Assembly: GCA_020354595.1 (NCBI GenBank)
Contig: CP070650.1
Location: 795,503 to 806,255 of the forward strand
Origin: Myxococcales bacterium
GTDB lineage: Bacteria > Myxococcota_A > Polyangia > Polyangiales > Houyiibacteriaceae
Reading direction: 5' to 3'
Length of the DNA stretch: 10,753 bases
Shown here: positions 1 to 6,453 of the stretch, piece after piece
Position numbering within the stretch: position 1 is the stretch's first letter
How the letters are laid out: the number at the start of each line of letters is the position of its first letter
The notes under the pieces: generated by a model
Databases searched by the model: none
What the model saw: the letters and a program-made list of their open reading frames with translations, nothing else
Told to the model about the DNA's origin: nothing
Made by a program: the position numbers and the translations under genes

Positions 1-1701
1 CTAGGCAAGTTTCTTCAGTACCTCGATCGAGGGGATGTCACGGAGATTGTCTTTCAAAGCGGAGCCACGGCGGCTGCGAAGAAAAAGGGCAAGCTCAAGC
101 CGGTCACTCGCGAGCCTTTGAGCGCGAAGCATATCCTCAAGCTGGTCAACAACACACCGCTCGCAGAATTGGTGCCGGAGGAGGACGGAGCCTCGGCTCC
201 CACGACGACCAAAATCAATGGCGTCAACTACATCGCTACGATGGCGCGGTCTGGGAAGATGCTCATGCTCCGCGTGCGCCGCGAGGGACAGCACACCGAT
301 CCGCCGAAGGTCCCGATCGGGTCGATCCGAACCTCGGTGAAATCTCAGAAGCCTGCGAATCGAGTGGTTGCCGAAGAGATTTCCAAGCCAACGCGAGCAG
401 AGCCCGCCCGCGCGCCGCAACGCCCGGTCGAGCTCGATCGCCCGGTCGTGGCCAGGGCGCCGGCCGCCGTCGACCTCACGGTAGGACGACCCGAACAGCC
501 GAGGGTCTCGTTCCGACCCGCTCCGGAAACCTCGGGGCTTGGCGAATTCGTGCGTGCCGACGTTCCGGTGAAGGCGCCCCCGGAGCTCGGTTCGCTTCTG
601 GAAAAGGCGCGCGAGCAGTCTGCGAGCGACGTGCACATCATGTCTGGCGAGCCGCCGCGATTCCGGTGCGGAGGGAAGATGGTTCCCGTGGGCGAGCCGA
701 TGTCGGACGCGCACGCGCAGGCTCTCGTCACCCCTCTGCTCAATGAACGAAACGCGAAGCAACTCAACGAGCTCGGCTACGCCGATTTTGCGTGCCAGCT
801 CGAGGGCGCCGATCGCCTCCGGGTCAACGTCAACAAGCAGCGCACGGGGATCAAGGGTTGCTTTCGGCTGATCATGCCGGAGCCGCCGACGCTCGAGTCG
901 CTCGGGTTGCCCCAAGAGCTCCGTCAGATGCTCAACTATCACCAAGGGTTGGTGGTGGTTTCGGGTCCAAACGGCGCCGGCAAGACCACGACGCTTGCCG
1001 CGTTGGTCGACATGTTCAACGCCGAGGGAAGCGTTCACATCATCACGGTCGAGGATCCGGTCGAAGTGATTCACCCGATCAAGAAGGCGATCGTCACCCA
1101 GCGCGAGGTGGGGGCGCACACGAAGAGCTTCCACTCGGCTTTGAAGGGCTCGCTCCGAGAGGATCCGGACGTGATCGCCATCGGCGAGCTTCGCGACCGC
1201 GAGACGGTGGAGAAGGCGCTCGAGGCCGCGGAGACCGGTCACCTCGTGTTCGCGACGATGAGCACGCCGTCGGCCGCGAGCACCATCGACCGCCTCATCG
1301 ACATGTTTCCGCCCGATGATCAATCGCAGGTGCGCGCCACGTTGGCGGGCGTCTTGAAGTTCGTGGTCAGTCAGCGGTTGGTCCCGCGTCAAGACGGCAA
1401 TGGCAGGGTCGTCGCGGTGGAGCTCCTCACGGGCGGGATGGCTCTTTGGACGTTGATCCGCGATGACAAGCTCTACCAGCTGCCGAGCCTGCAGCAGCGC
1501 GGCCGAGCGTTTGGCATGATTCGCATCGAGGACTCCCTAAACGACCTCCTCGAGGCCGGCGTAATCACGATGGATGTCGCGAAGCGCTTCGCCGACGACC
1601 CTCGGGTGATCGGCAAACCCGATCCGGTGGCAGAGACGGTTGGCGCCGACCGAGGGAGGAAGGGTGCCCGCCGAAACCTTTTCTCCAAGAAAGGGGGGTA
1701 A
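1..1701 (+). CDS. PilT-like type IV pilus/secretion ATPase with tandem N-terminal domains, 5'-truncated by window edge
   Basis: Cytoplasmic hexameric motor ATPase of the PilT/GspE superfamily, probably powering pilus retraction or a related secretion/motility machine. The frame is open from base 1, and homologous-looking sequence precedes the first in-frame start-like codon (TTG at 118), so the true start lies left of the window. Codons counted from base 1: a degenerate PilT N-domain-like segment at 2-97, a Pro/Ala/Arg-rich linker at 98-195, a second, better N-domain at 196-315 (ASDVHIMSGEPP), then the RecA-like core. The core has Walker A GPNGAGKT (322-329), an Asp box VEDPVE (350-355) and a Walker B-type IGELRD with Glu396. 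The usual His box (TLHTNSA in PilT) reads TMSTPSA, so the conserved His is Ser421. Walker residues are intact, so ATP hydrolysis is plausible. The basic C-terminus (RGRKGARRNLFSKK) is unusual. It is followed after 3 nt by a second PilT-type gene, forming a two-gene unit like pilT-pilU. Family assignment is firm; the exact role is not. Confidence 0.9.
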   Translation, partial: LGKFLQYLDRGDVTEIVFQSGATAAAKKKGKLKPVTREPLSAKHILKLVNNTPLAELVPEEDGASAPTTTKINGVNYIATMARSGKMLMLRVRREGQHTDPPKVPIGSIRTSVKSQKPANRVVAEEISKPTRAEPARAPQRPVELDRPVVARAPAAVDLTVGRPEQPRVSFRPAPETSGLGEFVRADVPVKAPPELGSLLEKAREQSASDVHIMSGEPPRFRCGGKMVPVGEPMSDAHAQALVTPLLNERNAKQLNELGYADFACQLEGADRLRVNVNKQRTGIKGCFRLIMPEPPTLESLGLPQELRQMLNYHQGLVVVSGPNGAGKTTTLAALVDMFNAEGSVHIITVEDPVEVIHPIKKAIVTQREVGAHTKSFHSALKGSLREDPDVIAIGELRDRETVEKALEAAETGHLVFATMSTPSAASTIDRLIDMFPPDDQSQVRATLAGVLKFVVSQRLVPRQDGNGRVVAVELLTGGMALWTLIRDDKLYQLPSLQQRGRAFGMIRIEDSLNDLLEAGVITMDVAKRFADDPRVIGKPDPVAETVGADRGRKGARRNLFSKKGG

Positions 1702-1704
1702 GCG

Positions 1705-2778
1705 ATGCCGGCAATCGACCGCTACTTCGACACGCTACTCGAACGGGGAGGCTCGGATCTCCATCTTTCGATTGGGTACCCACCCATGATCCGCGCCAAG
1801 GGCGAGCTCATCGCGATCGAAAACGAGCCGCTCGACCATCAGAAGATCGTGAGCCTGATGGACGAGATCATCAGCGAGGACAAGCGCATCTTTTTCCACG
1901 CGCATCGCGACCTCGACTTCGCCTACGGCTACGAGGACAAGGCCCGCTTTCGTGCCAACTACCTCTACAAGACGACGGGCCCCGGCGCAGTGTTCCGCAC
2001 CATCCCGAGCGAGATTCTGACGGCCGACCAATTGGGGCTTCCGAGCGCGATCATCGATCTCGCTGAGCGCCAGTCTGGCCTCGTGCTGGTCACCGGGCCG
2101 ACGGGCAGCGGTAAGAGCACCACGCTGGCCGCGATGCTCGACCACATCAACCGGACGCGCGAGGGCCACATCCTCACCATCGAGGATCCGGTCGAGTTCG
2201 TGCATACCCCGAAGAAGTGTCAGATCACCCATCGCGAGGTCGGGGAGCACACCCCGAGCTTCGCGGACGCGATTCGAAGTGCAGGCCGTGAAAACGCCGA
2301 CGTCATTCTCGTCGGCGAGCTCCGCGGTCGGGAAACGATGAAGATGGCACTCCAGCTCGCGAGCTTCGGCATCCTCATCTTCGCCACGGTCCACACGAAC
2401 TCGGCGCCCGCGACCATCGACCGCTTCGTCAACGCGTTCCCGGCAAGCCAGCAGCCTCAGATTCGTGGCATGCTCGCCGACTCGCTAGCCGGCATCGTCG
2501 CGCAGCAGCTCCTTCGCCGCGCTGACGGGAGCGGCCGAATCGCCGCGCAAGAGATCCTCATCGGAACCTCGGGCGTCGCCGCCGCCATCCGCGAAGCCAA
2601 GACCGCGATGCTCCAGAGCCTCATCCAAAGCGGAGGCAGCCACGGCATGCAAAGCATCGACGCGGTGCTCGCGGGCATGGTCTCGCAAGGCGTAGTCGCC
2701 CCCCAAGACGCCCTCGAGAAGGCCGCAGACAAAGACAGCTTCGCAAGAATCCCCAAAGTCGCCGCCGCCCTGAAGTAA
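1705..2778 (+). CDS. pilT: PilT-type twitching motility / pilus retraction ATPase
   Basis: Full-length 357-aa cytoplasmic ATPase, the normal size for PilT, which depolymerises type IV pili. The N-domain is at 1-115 (GSDLHLSIGYPPMIR at 16-30). The core carries Walker A GPTGSGKST (131-139), Asp box IEDPVEFVH (159-167), Walker B-type ILVGELRG with Glu205, and an intact His box ATVHTNSA (227-234). The region matching PilT's AIRNLIRE motif reads GVAAAIRE (290-297), so only its second half is conserved; that motif is known to matter for retraction in Pseudomonas PilT. The Walker B approach reads GRENADV rather than the usual REDPDV. The ATG at 1705 follows the upstream stop by 3 nt, with a strong purine-rich ribosome binding site (AAAGGGGGG, 1690-1698) inside the end of the upstream gene, so the two are almost certainly co-translated. 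It could be a PilU-like or divergent paralogue rather than the main PilT. The stop codon directly abuts the repeat element at 2779. Confidence 0.9.
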   Translation: MPAIDRYFDTLLERGGSDLHLSIGYPPMIRAKGELIAIENEPLDHQKIVSLMDEIISEDKRIFFHAHRDLDFAYGYEDKARFRANYLYKTTGPGAVFRTIPSEILTADQLGLPSAIIDLAERQSGLVLVTGPTGSGKSTTLAAMLDHINRTREGHILTIEDPVEFVHTPKKCQITHREVGEHTPSFADAIRSAGRENADVILVGELRGRETMKMALQLASFGILIFATVHTNSAPATIDRFVNAFPASQQPQIRGMLADSLAGIVAQQLLRRADGSGRIAAQEILIGTSGVAAAIREAKTAMLQSLIQSGGSHGMQSIDAVLAGMVSQGVVAPQDALEKAADKDSFARIPKVAAALK

Positions 2779-2921
2779 GGGACACGCACCCCCTCCAAAA
2801 CAGCAATCACCTCGCGGGCTTAGCGCCTATAACGCGCGTTCTAGAAGCGAGAGTACTATAACGCGCGTTATAGGTTGCAACGTGCTGGAAACGTTGAGGT
2901 TTTGGAGGGGGTGCGTGTCCC
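2779..2921. repeat. 143-bp symmetric inverted-repeat element (REPIN/MITE-like) filling the convergent intergenic gap
   Basis: Outer arms 2779-2801 and 2899-2921 are perfect 23-bp reverse complements, each reading inward from its end as GGGACACGCACCCCC followed by TCCAAAAC. Inner arms 2826-2844 and 2856-2874 are complementary at 18 of 19 positions and contain an 18-bp palindrome each. Everything is centred on base 2850: arm 23, spacer 24, inner arm 19, centre 11, inner arm 19, spacer 24, arm 23. The right spacer also holds a small hairpin (CAACGT 2878-2883 with ACGTTG 2891-2896). The element starts one base after the TAA of the left gene and ends one base before the TAG of the converging right gene. 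There is no U-tract after either arm, so it is not a standard intrinsic terminator, though the folded RNA could impede read-through. The short palindromic inverted-pair design resembles REPINs mobilised by RAYT (Y1) transposases; this origin is inference, as no transposase is in the window. Confidence 0.85.
2827..2873. repeat. Pair of 18-bp palindromes, TATAACGCGCGTT core, inside the dyad element
   Basis: Copy 2 (2856-2873), CTATAACGCGCGTTATAG, is a perfect palindrome. Copy 1 (2827-2844), CTATAACGCGCGTTCTAG, differs by one base. Starts are 29 bp apart and the pair is symmetric about the element's centre, so each copy can form its own cruciform or pair with the other. The AT-flanked CGCGCG core could be a protein-binding or transposase-recognition site. 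No known operator was recognised. Confidence 0.8.
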
Positions 2922-4760
2922 CTAGTTGACGGTGAAGGTGTAGCGGGCGCCCATTCTTGGGGCGCCGAAGGTGGGGAAGCGGACGGTTTTGATTTGGTTG
3001 CCCATGCAGCCTTGGAACGAGGCGCTGCCGCCATGGACCGTGGCGCCCATCACCGAGCCACTGCCTGCGATCGCGAGGTCGACTTTGACCGTGCCGGGCT
3101 TTGCTCCGCTCTTCACTTCGGGGATGACGCATTTGCTGTAGAAGCGGTTGAGATTGCGGTTCATCACGCTCGCGACTTGTCCGCCCGTGAGTCTCCCCTC
3201 GCCGCCGCCTTGGGAGGCGTCGCCGATCTCCATCGCCTGGCTCATCGCGTCGGAGTAGCTCGCGAAGCCGCTGGCGCTGCGCTTGGCCGGTGCACCGCCC
3301 GAGCCGCGCTTACGGCGCCGGACGGGTGGATCCGGAAGCAAACCGGCCTCGCCAGTGGTGATCTTCCCGAGCTTGAACAGGTCGTCGAGCTCCATGTCCG
3401 CCAGCTCGCGCGCGCCGCTCGAGCGCGACAGCAGGAAGCCGCCGACCGAAATCACTGCAATACCGATCAACGAAGCCGCGATCATCAGCTTCATCGCCGA
3501 TGAGCGCTTTTCCGAACGGTGCGCATTGACGCGCGCGGCCTGTTCGGCAGCTAGGGTGTCCTGGTGCTCGCGCTGCAGGATGAACTCGCGGAACTCCGGC
3601 CACTCGCGAAGCTTCTTACGCTCGCCCGTGTCCGTGTTCATCGTCATGTCGTCGCCGGAGAACCCGCCGACGTTCAGCCGCTCGATGAGCTCGCGCGCAT
3701 TGAATGGGCCGTGATCCATCTTGTCGCGCGCGACCATCCAGCGTTGCTTGGTGTCCGCGGTGAGCTCGTGGATCAGACTCGACAGCTGGCGACGTCTTGG
3801 CGGCGGAGGCGGAGCCTGGGCCGATTCGGGCGCTTCCACGATGCCCGGGATCTCCAGATCCGACGGCGGAAGCACGGATCCAAGGTCGATGTGGACGCTG
3901 ACGCCCGTATCGGCAGCCGGTGGGATGGAATTCGCGATCGTCACGAACGGAAGTAGGGCGTTTCGCACGGCCTCAGGCGAGTCGAACCGATCTTTCGGGT
4001 CGGTCGCCAAGCACTGGAAGAGAATCGCGTCCATCTCGGGCGGAATGTCGTCGCGCACGTGGGACGGCGCCACGAAATCCGAGCCGGGTGCGCGTGTCGT
4101 GAGAAGCTCGTAGAGGATCGCACCGATGCCGAACACGTCGCTTCGAGGTGTCGGCGGCTCGCCAGCCTTTACCTCGGGCGCGAGACACGCGTGGTCGGTG
4201 CTCTTGAACGCCTCCGGTCCCGCCGAACCCAACAACACCTGGCCGACTCCGAAGTCGTGTAGCTTCACGCGCCCGCCACGCGTGACCCAAACGACGCTCG
4301 GTCGCAGGGTTCCGTGGGGCCCCTGCTCGTGGGCGTAGCTCAGCGCGCTGCAGAGGTGCGCGATGACGTTGTAGATGCCGCGAAGCGAAATCGGATCACC
4401 GTCGCGGTCGCGCTCCTTTATGAAGTCGGAGAGCCGGGCGCCGTCGATCCATTCGCCCGCGATGAAATGCTCGCCCTTGGGGGTTTTGCCGACGCCAAAC
4501 ACTCGCGCGATGTTTCGGTGCGACAGGGTTGCGGCTGACCGGCAGGCCTCCCGAAAGTCCGGTGCGGAGGCCGATGGCACGAGCTCCGGCCGAATCACCC
4601 GAACTAGAATGGCGCGTTTGGTCTGTTGATCCTTCGCGGACCAGACGACCGCCTGGAGGTCCTCGTCGATCTGGTCGACGACCTCGAATCTTCCCCCGAC
4701 CACGGCGCCTGGGTGCAACCCCGAAGGCTCCGGTCTATTCGATGCAATCCCCTCCGGCAT
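2922..4760 (-). CDS. Membrane-anchored pseudokinase with GYF-like domain and AgmX/PglI-type TonB-like C-terminal tail
   Basis: A 612-aa inner-membrane protein. Residues 24-272 have a bacterial Ser/Thr kinase (PknB-type) fold, with DFG at 169-171, LAPE at 193-196 and DVFGIGAILYELL at 208-220. The active site is dismantled: the three glycines of the nucleotide loop are Asp32, Asp34 and Ala37, the VAIK lysine is Arg54, HRDLKPEN reads HGTLRPSV (149-156) with the catalytic Asp as Thr151, and the Mg-binding Asn is lost. It is therefore best read as a scaffold or sensor, not an enzyme. After a Pro-rich linker (315-325), residues 341-392 look like a GYF_2 domain (WMVARDKMDHGPF at 341-353). One transmembrane segment lies at about 425-445, then a low-complexity stretch and a periplasmic tail at about 523-612 of the AgmX/PglI TonB-like family, with Cys544 and Cys585 possibly bonded. 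The order regulatory domain-GYF-TM-TonB tail resembles GltJ/AgmX of Myxococcus gliding motility. The ATG at 4760 has only a weak ribosome binding site. Its TAG abuts the repeat element. Confidence 0.88.
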   Translation of the reverse strand: MPEGIASNRPEPSGLHPGAVVGGRFEVVDQIDEDLQAVVWSAKDQQTKRAILVRVIRPELVPSASAPDFREACRSAATLSHRNIARVFGVGKTPKGEHFIAGEWIDGARLSDFIKERDRDGDPISLRGIYNVIAHLCSALSYAHEQGPHGTLRPSVVWVTRGGRVKLHDFGVGQVLLGSAGPEAFKSTDHACLAPEVKAGEPPTPRSDVFGIGAILYELLTTRAPGSDFVAPSHVRDDIPPEMDAILFQCLATDPKDRFDSPEAVRNALLPFVTIANSIPPAADTGVSVHIDLGSVLPPSDLEIPGIVEAPESAQAPPPPPRRRQLSSLIHELTADTKQRWMVARDKMDHGPFNARELIERLNVGGFSGDDMTMNTDTGERKKLREWPEFREFILQREHQDTLAAEQAARVNAHRSEKRSSAMKLMIAASLIGIAVISVGGFLLSRSSGARELADMELDDLFKLGKITTGEAGLLPDPPVRRRKRGSGGAPAKRSASGFASYSDAMSQAMEIGDASQGGGEGRLTGGQVASVMNRNLNRFYSKCVIPEVKSGAKPGTVKVDLAIAGSGSVMGATVHGGSASFQGCMGNQIKTVRFPTFGAPRMGARYTFTVN

Positions 4761-4795
4761 CTACCGTGATCAAGATAGACGACCGAAGGACGAGC

Positions 4796-4809
4796 CCCCA
4801 AATTTGGGG
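4796..4809. promoter_or_regulatory. Perfect 14-bp palindrome between helicase stop and pseudokinase start
   Basis: CCCCAAATTTGGGG lies immediately after the helicase TAA (4810-4812, minus strand) and 35 bp before the pseudokinase ATG. As RNA it would give only a 4-bp stem with a 6-nt loop and no U-run, too weak for a terminator. As DNA it is a plausible dimer-binding operator or a boundary where the last gene gains its own transcription. No clear -35/-10 pair was recognised in the 49-nt gap. The palindrome is directly visible; the role is a guess. Confidence 0.35.
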
Positions 4810-6453
4810 TTAGCCGCCCTCGGCCAGCTCCAGCTCGAGCTCCCGGTCGTGGAGCACGGCGCCTGCCATCGAGTCGATCACGTCCTGCGCCCGGTCTTCG
4901 GGGACATCCACCAGCGAGTGCTTGTCGCGGACCCGTATGCGTCCGATTTCTTTGCGCTTCAGACCCGTCCGATCGCGCAGTAGGCGACCGAGCTCGGAGG
5001 CCTTCAGCTCGTCACGACGCCCGACATTGATGTAGATAGTGGCCGTTTCGGGCGCGTCGTCGGTCGGCGCCAAGCGGCTGGCGTGGTCGTCGGGGTGCTG
5101 TTTGCCTCGACGCCGTTTCGCCGCGGCGACCTTGTCGACGTCCTCCGTCTCCTCCCCAAAGAACGCGCCGAGCAGGCCGGCCAGCATTCGCTCCGCGTTC
5201 GCATGCGTCATGAAGCGACGCACGAGAGCGAGCTCTCGCTCACTCGGCGGGTTCGGGTAGGCGGCCTCGATCATGGCAATCCGATCCGCCTCGTGGCGAG
5301 TGCGTTGCTCGCCTTCGCTCGGCAGGGTCCGTTCGACCGGGAAGATGCGATACTGCAATCGGAGGTAGTAGAGAATACCGAGCTCCGTCGGACCGACGAG
5401 TGAGATCGCCGTGCCGGTTCGTCCCGCGCGGCCAGTTCGGCCGGTGCGGTGGACATACTGCTCTACGTTCTCCGGGAGCGAGAAGTTGATCACGTGAGTC
5501 AGGTGCGAGACGTCGATTCCGCGCGCGGCAACGTCCGTCGCGACGAGGAATCGGACCTCTTCGCGCCGCACACGTCCAAGCACCTCTTCGCGTTCGCGCT
5601 GCGGTCGGTCTCCGTTGAGCCACTCGGCGTTGAACCCAGCACGTTGCAATGCCGAGGACACCTCTTCGGTCTCGGCCTTCGTGTTGCAGAAGATCAGCGC
5701 ACTTTCAGGATCCTCGGTTTCGAGCACGGTGATCAGGTTGGCAACGCGCCCCACGCCGCTGACCATGTAGACGAAGTGCTCGATCCCGAGGGCTCCGACG
5801 TGGTCGCCCGAAAGCCCCAGGAACTCGGGGTCACGCATGTGCTTTTCGGCCACGCGCTTGATTGCCCGGTCGACCGTCGCGGAAAAGAGCAGAGTCTGCC
5901 GTTCTTTGGGGAGCTTTTCGATGATGGCGTTGAGCTCTTTGGCAAAACCCATCGACAGCATCTCGTCGGCCTCGTCGAGAACGAGGATGCGAAGCCTCGA
6001 GGCTTTGATCGTCCCTCGGTTGAGGTGGTCGAGGACTCTGCCGGGCGTTCCACTGATCACGCGCGCGCCCTTTTCGAGCGCACGCACCTGCCGCTCCATC
6101 GAAGCCCCGCCGTAGACAGCTACGGTATCCACATCGCGATGGGCGCCTAGCTTTTCGATCTCGCTTGCGCTTTGCAGTGCGAGCTCTCGTGTCGGAGCCA
6201 GAATGAGCGCCTGCTCGTTACCTTCCTTGGAGATCAGCTTGTCGACCAGCGGGATTCCGAACGCGCCTGTCTTCCCAGTACCGGTTCGCGACTGCACGAT
6301 GATGTCGTGGCCGGCGATGGCGAGTGGGTAAGAGTCGCGTTGGACTGGGGTGGGGGTCTCCCAACCCATCTCGCCGAGCGCGGTTAGAACCTCGTCACTG
6401 AGGCCAAGCTCTTCGAATGTTTGGGCGCCTTCCTCTTCGGCAGGCTCGGTCAT
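4810..6453 (-). CDS. DEAD-box ATP-dependent RNA helicase (DeaD/CsdA-like) with DbpA-type RNA-binding domain
   Basis: A 547-aa cytoplasmic RNA-unwinding enzyme, likely acting in ribosome assembly, mRNA turnover or cold adaptation. All motifs are present in order: Q motif with Phe13 and PTPVQ (34-38), motif I SRTGTGKT (55-62), Ia PTREL (87-91), GTPGR (135-139), II DEAD (160-163), III SAT (191-193), IV LIFCNTK (253-259), V ATDVAARGID (305-314) and VI HRTGRTGRAG (335-344). Motif I begins SR rather than the common AQ/AP. A charged linker (about 435-468, including KRRRGK) leads to residues 472-545, which match the DbpA RNA-binding RRM fold (TIYINVGRRDELKASELGRL). It is somewhat shorter than E. coli DeaD and lacks a long basic tail. 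The ATG at 6453 overlaps the upstream gene's stop (ATGA, 6450-6453), and GGAG lies 8 nt before it, indicating coupled translation. Catalytic competence is expected. The precise DeaD/DbpA/CshA orthology was not resolved. Confidence 0.95.
   Translation of the reverse strand: MTEPAEEEGAQTFEELGLSDEVLTALGEMGWETPTPVQRDSYPLAIAGHDIIVQSRTGTGKTGAFGIPLVDKLISKEGNEQALILAPTRELALQSASEIEKLGAHRDVDTVAVYGGASMERQVRALEKGARVISGTPGRVLDHLNRGTIKASRLRILVLDEADEMLSMGFAKELNAIIEKLPKERQTLLFSATVDRAIKRVAEKHMRDPEFLGLSGDHVGALGIEHFVYMVSGVGRVANLITVLETEDPESALIFCNTKAETEEVSSALQRAGFNAEWLNGDRPQREREEVLGRVRREEVRFLVATDVAARGIDVSHLTHVINFSLPENVEQYVHRTGRTGRAGRTGTAISLVGPTELGILYYLRLQYRIFPVERTLPSEGEQRTRHEADRIAMIEAAYPNPPSERELALVRRFMTHANAERMLAGLLGAFFGEETEDVDKVAAAKRRRGKQHPDDHASRLAPTDDAPETATIYINVGRRDELKASELGRLLRDRTGLKRKEIGRIRVRDKHSLVDVPEDRAQDVIDSMAGAVLHDRELELELAEGG

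Noticed and set aside
118..120. TTG as the start of the first PilT-like gene
   Set aside because: The frame is open to base 1 and upstream codons continue the N-domain-like sequence. No ribosome binding site precedes the TTG.
1..1392. Long minus-strand open frame (463 aa) opposite the first PilT-like gene
   Set aside because: The translation is Arg/His/Leu-rich with no domain pattern, and lies opposite a gene with clear ATPase motifs. It is a GC-bias shadow.
2827..2873. CRISPR-like repeat pair
   Set aside because: There are only two copies, with an 11-bp separation, both palindromic and embedded in a larger dyad. No further repeats or cas genes are present.
2779..2921. Classical bidirectional rho-independent terminator
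   Set aside because: The stem arms are 97 bp apart and neither is followed by a T-run. The structure fits a repeat element better.
5449..6150. Plus-strand open frame of 233 aa opposite the helicase
   Set aside because: It covers the helicase motifs in antisense and shows no recognisable domain or ribosome binding site.
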